This document shows, in pieces, positions 36,901 to 43,244 of a stretch of 64,000 nt of DNA (positions within the stretch are counted from its first letter, which is position 1; each line of letters begins with the position of its first letter). The notes below the pieces were generated by a model. The model was not told the DNA's origin, made no database searches, and was given only the letters and a program-made list of their open reading frames with translations. This DNA is from JABMQB01 sp963678235. Lineage in GTDB: Bacteria > Bacteroidota > Bacteroidia > Bacteroidales > Prolixibacteraceae. The stretch is taken from contig OY782766.1 in NCBI GenBank assembly GCA_963678235.1, forward strand, positions 2,356,001 to 2,420,000, read 5' to 3'. The translations under genes and the position numbers were made by a program.

Positions 36901-39343
36901 CGATAATTGTGAAATTGTTGAAGAGAGCTTCCAATTAATTTCAGATACTATTTATGATTCATCCAGACCGCGTATTGTAACCAGGACTTATCAGATTAAA
37001 GACCTTTGTAACAATATTTCCATAAGCAGTCAATCGTACACAATTACAGATACTGTTGCCCCAATACCTGTTTGTAATGAAATAACCATAAGTCCTGATT
37101 CAACTGGAAGCTATACTGTTTCTGATTTTGACATCCAATTAATTGCAAATGGCTCAAGCGATAATTGTACTTTATTCGAAGATTTCAAATACTCGGTGAA
37201 CCATGTTGACTTCAATTGTGATTTGGTGGGCACACAACAGGAAGTTGCACTTACCGTACAGGATCAGGAAGGAAATACCTCTGCTTGTATTGCAAAAGTT
37301 AATATCATCGATTCAGTTCCGCCTACTGCCATATGTAAGGATATCACTATTTATTTAGATGAAAATGGCGAAGTATCCATCCGTGAAGATGATATCGACG
37401 GAGGTTCATACGACAATTGTGAAATTAGTGCCGATTATATTAGTCAATCGAATTTTGGATGTAACGATGTGGGTGTAAATACGGTAACACTCACCTTGTT
37501 TGACATCTTTACTAACATTGGAACTTGTGAAGCCAAAGTTACTGTTCTCGACAATAACCTGCCAACAGCAGTTTGTGAAGATGTGGTGGTTGAAATTGAT
37601 GAAAACGACATAATTACTATTGATCCTGTATTAATTGGGGATGGCAGCACAGATGATTGCGAAATCGATACGATGATATTGAGCCAGGCAACGTACACAT
37701 GTAACGATGTTGGTGATCAATTAATCACACTTACGGTTTACGACTTCAGTGGAAATTCTTCTTCCTGCGATGCAAACATTACTATTCTTGGTAATACTGC
37801 TCCGGTGGCTGAAGACGATGATATTGTTGTTTCAACCAATAAAACTTCGGAACTTAATATTACTATCAACGACTTTGATTACAATGGCGAACTGGATTAT
37901 AGTTCTGTATCCATTCTCGAAGAAACCAAAAACGGACAGGTTTATTACAATCCGACAACACACATGGTAATGTACACACCAAATACAGGATTTACCGGAA
38001 CCGATTCATTTATTTATATAATTTGTGATGACGGCTCGCCTTGTGGAACATTGTGCGATACGGCAGTGGTGAATTTAACCATTCTTGAGCCGGGAATAGC
38101 ACCTGATGCTGTTAGTGATTCATACATTTTAGGATGCCGACCAATTACGGAAGATCTACTTGTCAATGATTATGATCCTGACGGTGATAATATAATAATA
38201 AATACCACTGCAATTTCAGATCCTGTAAACGGTACGGTTGTAATACATGCCAATGGAACATTCACTTATACTCCTGAAGATGGATTTGTTGGTTTGGATA
38301 GCTTTGTATATGAAATTTGTGATGATGGATTCCCGGTTAAATGCGACCGGGCAACAGTTTATTTAACTATTGCAGATGACTGGGATTGTGACGGGGTGCC
38401 TGATGCAATTGATATTGACGATGACGATGATGGAATTCTTGACGTGATTGAAGGTGACCGTGAAATTGATTCGGATGGCGATGGCATACCGGATAGTCTT
38501 GACATTGATTCGGACAACGATGGAATTACGGACAATGTTGAAGGACAGGCTGAAGGTGAATATCGTCCACCGTTGGCAATCGATTCTGACCACGATGGCT
38601 GGGATGATCAATACGATCCGGATAGCGGAGGAATACCATTCGAAAATGCCGACACCGATAGTGATGGAGATCCGGATTATCTTGATCTGGATAGTGACAA
38701 CGATAATGTCCCGGATATTATTGAAGGGCATGACATTAATGCTGATGGTATTGCAGATGTGGATCCAATTGGTACTGATTCGGATAACGATGGATTGGAT
38801 GATGCCTACGATATTGTGGTTTGGGATCATACAAACGATGAAATTAATGCGACTGGAAGCAATGCCCCTCTTCAGGATTTCGATAGGGATTTGATTAGGG
38901 ACTGGCGCGATGTGGACGATGATAACGACAATATCCCAACTATTGATGAGGATAGAAATGGTGATGGTGATTATAGCAACGACGACCGCGACCTTGATGG
39001 ACATCCGGATTATCTGGATGTGGACGATAATTGTACTCTATTTATTCCGGAAGGATTTTCACCAAACAACGATGGTGTGCACGACTTGTTTAAAATTTAC
39101 TGTATCGAAGAGTATCCTGGCTCAAGACTTGTTATATTTAACCGCTGGGGAAATAAACTCTATGAAAAAGATAATTATGGGGATGTAGAATATTGGGGAA
39201 GCGAGCAGGAAGCATACTGGGATGGTAGTTCCGATCACAGATGGACGCTCGGTAAAGAAACACTTCCGGCCGGAAATTATGTTTATATACTGGAACTTGG
39301 AAACGGTGAGCAAAGAAAAGGTACGGTAATGATTTCTAACTAG
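24875..39343 (+). CDS. Giant T9SS adhesin, C-terminal part with type B sorting domain
   Basis: This frame is the continuation of the preceding gene; its first ATG at 24875 is not a credible start (no signal peptide, begins within a repeat). It encodes 2 identical 81-residue modules, 22 near-identical 79-residue HYR-like modules with six cysteines each, then about 25 divergent modules. Cadherin-like domains follow (37800-38370) and then thrombospondin type 3 calcium repeats (DSDGDGIPDSLDIDSDNDG-type, 38383-39030). The end (FIPEGFSPNNDGVHDLFKI, FNRWGNKLYE, PAGNYVYILEL) is a gliding-motility/T9SS type B C-terminal domain. Joined to the upstream part, the protein would be about 7,380 residues. 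The PorP/SprF gene lies 47 bp downstream. Confidence 0.88.
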   Translation: MPAGTVDDTTDPTASNPAPVTVECIGDVPAPDIAVVTDEADNCTANPTVAFVSDVSDGNTCPEVITRTYSVTDDCNNQILVTQTITVDDTTDPTASNPAPVTVECIGDVPAPDIAVVTDEADNCTANPTVAFVSDVSDGNTCPEVITRTYSVTDDCNNQILVTQTITVDDTTFSECTQTITINDTTKPTISCLEDTTVLCAAEVPAADIASITASDNCGDVAITHEGDVSNNSTCPETITRTYRATDGCGNFSECTQTITINDTTKPTISCLEDTTVLCAAEVPAADIASITASDNCGDVAITHEGDVSNNSTCPETITRTYRATDGCGNFSECTQTITINDTTKPTISCLEDTTVLCAAEVPAADIASITASDNCGDVAITHEGDVSNNSTCPETITRTYRATDGCGNFSECTQLITINDTTKPTISCLEDTTVLCAAEVPAADIASITASDNCGDVAITHEGDVSNNSTCPETITRTYRATDGCGNFSECTQTITINDTTKPTISCLEDTTVLCAAEVPAADIASITASDNCGDVAITHEGDVSNNSTCPETITRTYRATDGCGNFSECTQTITINDTTKPTISCLEDTTVLCAAEVPAADIASITASDNCGDVAITHEGDVSNNSTCPETITRTYRATDGCGNFSECTQTITINDTTKPTISCLEDTTVLCAAEVPAADIASITASDNCGDVAITHEGDVSNNSTCPETITRTYRATDGCGNFSECTQTITINDTTKPTISCLADTTVLCAAEVPAADIASITASDNCGDVAVTHEGDVSNNSTCPETITRTYRATDGCGNFSECTQTITINDTTKPTISCLADTTVLCAAEVPAADIASITASDNCGDVAVTHEGDVSNNSTCPETITRTYRATDGCGNFSECTQTITINDTTKPTISCLEDTTVLCAAEVPAADIASITASDNCGDVAITHEGDVSNNSTCPETITRTYRATDGCGNFSECTQTITINDTTKPTISCLEDTTVLCAAEVPAADIASITASDNCGDVAITHEGDVSNNSTCPETITRTYRATDGCGNFSECTQTITINDTTKPTISCLEDTTVLCAAEVPAADIASITASDNCGDVAITHEGDVSNNSTCPETITRTYRATDGCGNFSECTQTITINDTTKPTISCLEDTTVLCAAEVPAADIASITASDNCGDVAITHEGDVSNNSTCPETITRTYRATDGCGNFSECTQTITINDTTKPTISCLEDTTVLCAAEVPAADIASITASDNCGDVAITHEGDVSNNSTCPETITRTYRATDGCGNFSECTQTITINDTTKPTISCLEDTTVLCAAEVPAADIASITASDNCGDVAITHEGDVSNNSTCPETITRTYRATDGCGNFSECTQTITINDTTKPTISCLEDTTVLCAAEVPAADIASITASDNCGDVAVTHEGDVSNNSTCPETITRTYRATDGCGNFSECTQLITINDTTKPTISCLEDTTVLCAAEVPAADIASITASDNCGDVAITHEGDVSNNSTCPETITRTYRATDGCGNFSECTQLITINDTTKPTISCLADTTVLCAAEVPAADIASITASDNCGDVAITHEGDVSNNSTCPETITRTYRATDGCGNFSECTQLITINDTTKPTISCLEDTTVLCAAEVPAADIASITASDNCGDVAITHEGDVSNNTSCPETITRTYRATDNCGNFSECTQLITINDTTKPTISCLEDTTVLCAAEVPAADIASITASDNCGDVAITHEGDVSNNTSCPETITRTYRATDNCGNFSECTQLITINDTTKPTISCLADTTVLCAAEVPAADIASITASDNCGDVAVTHEGDVSNNSTCPETITRTYRATDGCGNFSECTQLITINDTTKPTISCLADTTVLCAAEVPAADIASITASDNCGDVAVTHEGDVSNNSTCPETITRTYRATDGCGNFSECTQLITINDTVPPTFDNTPAPIADINCSDPLPVQETLTATDNCAGTVTVNPSIAPYVEDLCNGYPITYIWETTDNCGNTNVDSVTFNVLPDNTSPTANPLPDLGPFACYSDIPAADPNAVTGENDNCGSVTVTFIGDSGTAGCSGTIVRTYQIEDECGKTTTITQNITVNDTIAPTADPLPDMGPYACYSDIPAPDLSLITGEVDNCGIVTVSYIGDTGGAACDTTIIRAYQIEDECGNADTIYQNIFVNDTIKPVFSVIPVDTSVECIGDVPAASSIIATDNCGSADVQFFETTSDSICESQLTITRKWVAADECGNTDSITQTIIVFDNIKPIFSSIPTDTFVSCISDIPAASSITATDNCGSADVQFFETTSDSICESQVTITRKWIAADECGNTDSITQIITVFDDVKPIFSSIPADTLVSCISDIPAASSITATDNCGNANVQFFETTSDSICESKLTITRKWVAADECGNMDSIAQIITVFDDQAPIINCPNDTTVFCASEIPAVNIASVSANDNCGNVTITHEGDISDNGTCPEIITRTYRATDNCGNFSECTQTITINDTVPPTFDAIPGDIEATCNAPFAYFDYTNFVTAGGAALDNCQLDETTFVLSNEDIDGSCPQIITRTYRIEDACGNVGEYVQTITINDTIAPEIGCVADTTIEIGDPVPNAFTTFNAFENAGGWASDNCAIDESSFVLISADTNVSILVLEILRTYQIEDLCGNPISCTQQINVLLDAETAINCAPTIKVECETDIPSPYASYNEFRTAGGEASSRCGINISTFQFAGETSDSLSCPETITRTYEITDSCGFTESCTQTIIVQDTTNPVLTCAPDTTVQPYFPIPAVYANYAAFVAAGGTADDNCQLDESSFALISEDSIVSILSIEITRRYQIADMCGNLDDCSQTIIQLLDPETDITCAPTIEADCIDNVPDAYANYSEFTNAGGSATSNCGIDMNTFKLDTTYSDGLSCPETLTRRYSIKDSCDNLVLCNQLIIVNDTVPPSIVCMNDTSLTFGQAIPAISATYAQFVANGGIADDNCSIDESSFDMINEDTTFVTMGYTLRRTYQISDLCGYSDQCTQTINVDLNAQITINCVGADTVDCVGNIPAPFANYTEFENAGGSASSLCGIDEGSFAFVADISNNQTCPETITRTYEITDLCGSPLTCTQLIVVNDTTPPSLTCPADITIQAGDPVPDVFTTFSEFVVAGGSGDDNCALNEASFRLISADTISSLSSNVITRTYEIADNCGLTSSCSHVITALIDTDFNLDCPETINLDCPDEIPEPYADYNAFVTAGGFASSNCGIDESSFQLISNTSDGASCPETITRIYEITDLCGSAINCTQLIIVDDEEAPTLTCPPTIELQIGDVVPPFMNSLSQFESEGGTADDNCALDESSFAFVGQVTETIGAYEQITRTYEIKDMCGNTTQCMQLISILQDAEMQISCPDEIHVQCIGDLPSAYTSYAEFENAGGFASSNCGINEASFSLISEEDNKQTCPKIIIRTYQVTDNCGNTDDCRQTIRIDDTERPRFTETPRNIFTNCGNPQPYANYAAFVAAGGRATDNCSLRESSFKWVGDEIQNQSCPRTIIRSYSIKDACGNTSGYFRQTITIHDITKPQLVSEPDSVLFAVCEAPGAYKNYNEFVAAGGNVSDNCGLDESSFVLLQPDTVGTCPMTITRTYWVADFCGNSVTFTQKVVVEDTEKPVFETVPDNINTECGYDAEWKSYGEFKDAGGLARDNCKLIEESFTMARETITGSCPETIERRYTIEDACGNIADFTHVIVVNDTTKPEAVYTETYNLSVNDELPPLITSFDEFVSQNGWSVNDNCGMNETYFKIILNESDGLSCPETYTRIYELADNCNNTVRCTQQIVIGDDVDPTIYCPSDANYVCIDEVPPASTTYAAFEASGGLATDNYTIVESSFKLVSEVYSQDNCPTVITRTYEISDSCENPAVCSQQITVMDTMSPEISCPGNVEVECFVDIPPTANNIAEFIALGGSVSDNCGIVDSSFVMTEVFTQEICPTISIRTYKVTDLCNNFSSCEQKITAIDTIKPEFACPASAEVECFSAVPAPYNSYYEFIVAGGTASDNCEIVEESFQLISDTIYDSSRPRIVTRTYQIKDLCNNISISSQSYTITDTVAPIPVCNEITISPDSTGSYTVSDFDIQLIANGSSDNCTLFEDFKYSVNHVDFNCDLVGTQQEVALTVQDQEGNTSACIAKVNIIDSVPPTAICKDITIYLDENGEVSIREDDIDGGSYDNCEISADYISQSNFGCNDVGVNTVTLTLFDIFTNIGTCEAKVTVLDNNLPTAVCEDVVVEIDENDIITIDPVLIGDGSTDDCEIDTMILSQATYTCNDVGDQLITLTVYDFSGNSSSCDANITILGNTAPVAEDDDIVVSTNKTSELNITINDFDYNGELDYSSVSILEETKNGQVYYNPTTHMVMYTPNTGFTGTDSFIYIICDDGSPCGTLCDTAVVNLTILEPGIAPDAVSDSYILGCRPITEDLLVNDYDPDGDNIIINTTAISDPVNGTVVIHANGTFTYTPEDGFVGLDSFVYEICDDGFPVKCDRATVYLTIADDWDCDGVPDAIDIDDDDDGILDVIEGDREIDSDGDGIPDSLDIDSDNDGITDNVEGQAEGEYRPPLAIDSDHDGWDDQYDPDSGGIPFENADTDSDGDPDYLDLDSDNDNVPDIIEGHDINADGIADVDPIGTDSDNDGLDDAYDIVVWDHTNDEINATGSNAPLQDFDRDLIRDWRDVDDDNDNIPTIDEDRNGDGDYSNDDRDLDGHPDYLDVDDNCTLFIPEGFSPNNDGVHDLFKIYCIEEYPGSRLVIFNRWGNKLYEKDNYGDVEYWGSEQEAYWDGSSDHRWTLGKETLPAGNYVYILELGNGEQRKGTVMISN
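24886..25390 (+). repeat. Two identical 243-bp repeats plus a 19-bp third start
   Basis: Units at 24886-25128 and 25129-25371 appear identical base for base, and 25372-25390 repeats the first 19 bases before switching abruptly to the 237-bp repeat. Each unit encodes an 81-residue HYR-like module (VDDTTDPTASNPAPVTVECI...). Composition is visibly richer in G and C than flanking adhesin sequence. Both edges of this block are abnormal. Confidence 0.9.
25391..30604 (+). repeat. Tandem array of exactly 22 near-identical 237-bp units
   Basis: Period 237 bp (79 codons) from FSECTQ to GCGN, 22 units, 5214 bp, all in frame. Variation is confined to a few sites: TQT/TQL, LED/LAD, VAI/VAV, NST/NTS and DG/DN. 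Units 8, 9, 21 and 22 are LAD-VAV; unit 16 is LED-VAV; unit 18 is LAD-VAI; units 19-20 carry NTS and DN; TQL occurs at unit 4 and units 17-22. The rest are of one type. A diverged single relative lies at about 32090-32320. Confidence 0.95.
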
Positions 39344-39390
39344 TATGTGTTGATAAAAAAGCGGATAAATACGTAGAAGTTCAAGATTTA

Positions 39391-40356
39391 ATGATTTTTT
39401 TGGGTAATAATCGTATGAGAAACTTAGGACCCTTTAAAAAGTACGTTATAATATGTTTGCTTTCTTTTGCAACATTTTATGCAAAAGGACAGCAGGATCC
39501 TATGTTTACCCAATACATGTTTAATATCCAATCGGTTAACCCTGCGTACGCCGGAATGTGGGAGCGGCTCGGTTTTATGTCGATGGTGCGAAAGCAATGG
39601 GCAGGAATCGACAAATCACCAATCACTGAATTGGTTTCATTCCATAGTCCAATCAAAAATGAGTTTGTTGGGGTTGGATTAAATGCCACCTACGACAAAA
39701 TAGGCTACGAGAAAAAACTAAGCATTTTTGCCGATTATTCCTATAAATTACTGCTTAGCAATAAACTTAGTTTAAGGCTTGGTTTAAAATTCGGAGTTAC
39801 CAATTACAACAACAACCTCGAGCAATATCAGCTATACCCCGATGGGATATACGATCCTGCATTTCAGGGGGAAATCGATTTAAAATTTATGCCCAATTTT
39901 GGTGTTGGCGGATTTCTGTTTACCGACGATTGGTATGTTAGTTTATCTACTCCCAAACTTATAAAAAACGATTTCGCTGCCAATATTAACAACTATTCAT
40001 CGGTTGCCGAAGCAAGGCACTTTTATCTCATTGCCGGGTATGTGTTTGATTTGCCGCAAAATATTAAATTTAAACCAACCATGCTGGTAAAAGCAGCATT
40101 TGGGGCTCCCATACAAGCCGACCTGGGTGCTAATTTCCATATAAAAGACCGGGTTGAACTGGGCGTAATGTATAGGACAGGTGATGCCATTGCGGCGCTG
40201 GTTCAATGGAAAATTACCAAAAACCTGACTATTGGCTATGCATCCGATTTTACCTTAACAGAAATCAGGGAATATCAAAACGGGACTTATGAGTTTTATG
40301 TGAGTTACGATATTGACTTTTATCGAAGGACTTATCTTCGAAACCGATATTTCTAA
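39391..40356 (+). CDS. PorP/SprF family type IX secretion membrane protein
   Basis: Up to 321 residues; a second ATG at 39415 (MRNLGPFKKYVII) gives a more normal signal peptide, cleaved near YAKGQ, and may be the true start. The mature N-terminus QDPMFTQYMFN with NPAYAG and the predicted outer-membrane beta-barrel are characteristic of PorP/SprF. Family knowledge: PorP helps attach PorE and the cell-surface anchoring machinery, and SprF is required for export of the giant adhesin SprB, encoded directly upstream in Flavobacterium. The same order here suggests this protein serves the giant adhesin 47 bp upstream. Confidence 0.93.
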   Translation: MIFLGNNRMRNLGPFKKYVIICLLSFATFYAKGQQDPMFTQYMFNIQSVNPAYAGMWERLGFMSMVRKQWAGIDKSPITELVSFHSPIKNEFVGVGLNATYDKIGYEKKLSIFADYSYKLLLSNKLSLRLGLKFGVTNYNNNLEQYQLYPDGIYDPAFQGEIDLKFMPNFGVGGFLFTDDWYVSLSTPKLIKNDFAANINNYSSVAEARHFYLIAGYVFDLPQNIKFKPTMLVKAAFGAPIQADLGANFHIKDRVELGVMYRTGDAIAALVQWKITKNLTIGYASDFTLTEIREYQNGTYEFYVSYDIDFYRRTYLRNRYF

Positions 40357-40417
40357 CAAAAAAAGGATGACACCTTTCCTTATACTGATGCTATCCTTTC
40401 TTAAAATAAATTTCTTT

Positions 40418-41617
40418 TTATTCTGCCTCGTCGGCCAGGAGCTTGTCGGCCATAGCATTTGCCATTTCAATGCATTTCGTAAAATTATCCGGTTTTAATG
40501 CTCCCTTTTCTTCAATCGGATCGTGCACCAATTCCCATTTAATTTTCTCAGCAAATTTCATAAGGTTTTTAACACCACCACCATTCCAGGCATAGTTGCC
40601 AAAAATACCCAAATAATGATTTTTTGGAGCCATATGCTCAATGGTCGTTAACAACGTTTCAACATTGGGGAACATGGCATTATTATACGAACAACTTCCA
40701 ACAATAAATCCTTTGTATTTAAAAATATCGTTGATAATGTATGAAGAATGCGTTTTTGAGGAATCGTAAACGCGGATATTTTTTATGCCCCTTTCAACCA
40801 ATTGCCGTGCAATTACTTCCGCCATTTTTTGGGTATTCCCGTACATCGAACCGTAAACAATAATTACTCCCCTATCGGTATTGTATGAGCTCCATTTATC
40901 GTACCTGCTGAGTACCCAATTTAGGTCACTTCGCCAAATAGGACCATGGGTAGCAGCAATCATTTTAATATCCAGTGGAGCCAGTTTTTTCATGGCCCTT
41001 TGCGTGTGTGGACAATATTTCCCGACAATGTTGGTAAAATAACGCATGATTTCAACCTCGTAAAAATCAAGGTTTATTTCATCATCGAATACTCCCCCGT
41101 CCAAAGTTCCGTAGCTGCCAAAAGCATCGCCCGAAAAAAGGATGCTGTGTGTTTCGTCAAAGGTGACCATGGTTTCCGGCCAATGCACCATTGGGATGGT
41201 CTGGAATTGTAATTTTGTTTTTCCCAAATCAAGTGTGTGCCCATCGTAAACTTCGAGCGTTTTTGTTGGTTTAGTATAAAAGCTTTCCACAAACCCGAAT
41301 GTCTTTTTATTTCCAACTAGTGAAATCTCAGGATATTTGGCCATAATAGGTTTAATTGCCCCTGAATGATCCGGTTCCATATGGTTAATAATCAGATAAT
41401 CAATTTTCCGATCCCCGATAATTGCATCAATCTGATCCAAATAGTCATCCACATAACGTTGCTCAACGGTATCAACCAAGGCAATTTTATCGTCCACGAT
41501 TAAATACGAATTATAAGAAACCCCGTGAGGTATTGGCCATATATTTTCGAACAAAGCGGTCCGCCTGTCGTTAAATCCTAAAAAATAAATATTCTCTGCA
41601 AGTTTTACCTGATGCAT
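40418..41617 (-). CDS. fprA: Flavodiiron protein (FprA family A-type flavoprotein)
   Basis: A 399-residue cytosolic protein with an N-terminal metallo-beta-lactamase-like di-iron domain and a C-terminal flavodoxin domain. Iron ligands can be placed: His79, Glu81 and Asp83 in NHMEPDHSG, His145 in MVHWPE, Asp164 in SGDAFG and His224 in ATHGP. The FMN-binding flavodoxin signature GSMYGNTQKMAE begins at residue 256. Such enzymes reduce O2 to water or NO to N2O and protect anaerobes from oxidative or nitrosative stress; the preference cannot be judged from sequence. It is convergent with the PorP/SprF gene, and the 533 bp beyond its start holds a repeat element. Confidence 0.95.
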   Translation of the reverse strand: MHQVKLAENIYFLGFNDRRTALFENIWPIPHGVSYNSYLIVDDKIALVDTVEQRYVDDYLDQIDAIIGDRKIDYLIINHMEPDHSGAIKPIMAKYPEISLVGNKKTFGFVESFYTKPTKTLEVYDGHTLDLGKTKLQFQTIPMVHWPETMVTFDETHSILFSGDAFGSYGTLDGGVFDDEINLDFYEVEIMRYFTNIVGKYCPHTQRAMKKLAPLDIKMIAATHGPIWRSDLNWVLSRYDKWSSYNTDRGVIIVYGSMYGNTQKMAEVIARQLVERGIKNIRVYDSSKTHSSYIINDIFKYKGFIVGSCSYNNAMFPNVETLLTTIEHMAPKNHYLGIFGNYAWNGGGVKNLMKFAEKIKWELVHDPIEEKGALKPDNFTKCIEMANAMADKLLADEAE

Positions 41618-41829
41618 AATTCAATATATTAATTGCTGTTTATAAGAAAAATAAAAAAGTAAAAATAATACTTTTAATCCTATTCTTATTGGTTCAAATA
41701 CCAATTATAAAAAGAGTTAAAGAAGTGTTTGCATTGGGTGCCGTTTAATATTCCTTTTGGAATTATTACACAAAGAATTACAATGAATACGCAAAGCTCC
41801 ACAAAGCAATACAAATTAATATTTTCAAT

Positions 41830-42068
41830 ATTTTTTATCTTTGATGCCCGTTAAAATTTTACAATTATATCTACACTTATGATTTCATTGCGTTCCTACG
41901 GAACCGTAAGGTATAGGGGCTTGTATTTTTTATCTACACATATTGAGTTCATAACGGAACAGCCCCAGAGGGGCAAAATATTGGTAGAATAAGAGTTACA
42001 TATTTCAGAAGGAAGTCCTGTAAGGACGAAATATATTTTACCTGACAACAATGATTTTTTATCTTTGA
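41830..42068. repeat. Three-hairpin REP-like element flanked by a 15-bp direct repeat
   Basis: ATTTTTTATCTTTGA occurs identically at 41830-41844 and 42054-42068. Between the copies lie three 13-nt palindromes of the same 5-3-5 design but different sequence: GTTCCTACGGAAC (41892), GCCCCAGAGGGGC (41962) and GTCCTGTAAGGAC (42015). Hairpins followed by AAATAT-type sequence are typical of dispersed Bacteroidota intergenic repeats. Confidence 0.65.
42036..42067 (+). promoter_or_regulatory. Candidate mltG promoter
   Basis: TTTT at 42036-42039, 20 bp, then a perfect TATCTTTG at 42060-42067, giving an mltG leader of roughly 75 nt. An identical box lies at 41836-41843 in the other copy of the 15-bp direct repeat. 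Confidence 0.45.
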
Positions 42069-42150
42069 AAAACATTGTGGCTCTTGGGAAAACTTAGTTG
42101 AACTGAAATAAACTAATTCCTTTTTCTATTTTTACAAAAAATTTGATCAA

Positions 42151-43212
42151 ATGGTAATTGAGAAAAAAAATAAAGTCATGTTGTTCCCCCGAATGGGAAA
42201 GTACATCATCGTATTTTTTGCCTTTGCATTTATTGTTGCCGGGCTCAGGGGATACCAGCTATTCAAATATGTTTTCCATGAAAACGTAAAAAGCGACTAC
42301 ATTCTTATAATACCTGAAAATGCCGAATTTCAACAGGTCATTGATAGTCTGGAATCGGCTCAAATTTTAACAGATTATAAGGCATTTAAATGGGTAGCCA
42401 AGAAAAAAGGGTATAGAAAAGCAATCAAACCCGGAAGGTTTTTATTGGAAAAAGGCATGAACACCAACACGCTGGTAAATATGTTGCGAATTGGCAAACA
42501 AAAACCGGTAAATGTTACGTTTAACAATATCCGTTTTAAAGAAGAATTAGCCGGGGCTGTAAGTAAATATATCCGTGAAGATTCAATTTCGATCCTTCAG
42601 TACTTGAAAGATACTTCCTTAATAGAAGAGATGGGATTTAAGCCGGAAACTTTTAAAGTGATTTTTATTCCGAACACTTACGAAGTTTACTACACAACAT
42701 CTGCATTGGATTTTATTAAACGAATGCAAATTGAATATAAAAGGTTCTGGAATGAAGAAAGGTTGGCAAAGGCAGAAAGGTTAGAAATGACACCTGTTGA
42801 AGTTGTAACCCTGGCATCAATTGTACAGGAAGAAACCATAAAAAAAGAGGAAAAACCAGTGGTTGCGGGATTATATATTAACCGCTTAAAAAGGGGCATC
42901 CCGCTACAGGCCGATCCAACACTTAAATTTGCCCTGGGCGATTTCTCTATCCGAAGGGTATTGAACAAGCATAAGGAAATTGACTCACCTTATAATACTT
43001 ACACTAATGTAGGCTTACCTCCAGGACCAATCAATTATCCGGAGATTTCTTCCATCGATGCCGTTTTGAATTATGAGCGACATAATTATTTGTTCATGTG
43101 TGCAAAGGAAGATTTTTCAGGCTACCATAATTTCTCACGAACAATAACTGAGCATAACCGTTACGCCAATAAATACCATTCTACCTTGAACGAAAATAAG
43201 ATATGGAAATAA
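42151..43212 (+). CDS. mltG: Endolytic murein transglycosylase MltG
   Basis: A 353-residue YceG/MltG family protein with a single N-terminal membrane helix (about 17-34) and a periplasmic catalytic domain. The active-site segment LASIVQEET (catalytic Glu about residue 228) is followed by INRLKRGIPLQADPTLKFALG and GLPPGPINYPE, all family hallmarks. MltG cleaves nascent glycan strands within the membrane-proximal peptidoglycan and is thought to set strand length. It is convergent with murB, another wall gene, but not in one operon with it. Confidence 0.94.
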   Translation: MVIEKKNKVMLFPRMGKYIIVFFAFAFIVAGLRGYQLFKYVFHENVKSDYILIIPENAEFQQVIDSLESAQILTDYKAFKWVAKKKGYRKAIKPGRFLLEKGMNTNTLVNMLRIGKQKPVNVTFNNIRFKEELAGAVSKYIREDSISILQYLKDTSLIEEMGFKPETFKVIFIPNTYEVYYTTSALDFIKRMQIEYKRFWNEERLAKAERLEMTPVEVVTLASIVQEETIKKEEKPVVAGLYINRLKRGIPLQADPTLKFALGDFSIRRVLNKHKEIDSPYNTYTNVGLPPGPINYPEISSIDAVLNYERHNYLFMCAKEDFSGYHNFSRTITEHNRYANKYHSTLNENKIWK

Positions 43213-43244
43213 AATAGAATGTATATTTCATTTCAGTTGAGAAC

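Larger units (their letters stand above)
41618..42150. other. Gene-free region between fprA and mltG
   Basis: An AT-rich divergent promoter region of 533 bp containing a three-hairpin element bounded by a 15-bp direct repeat; see the separate entries. No coding sequence is visible. Confidence 0.6.
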
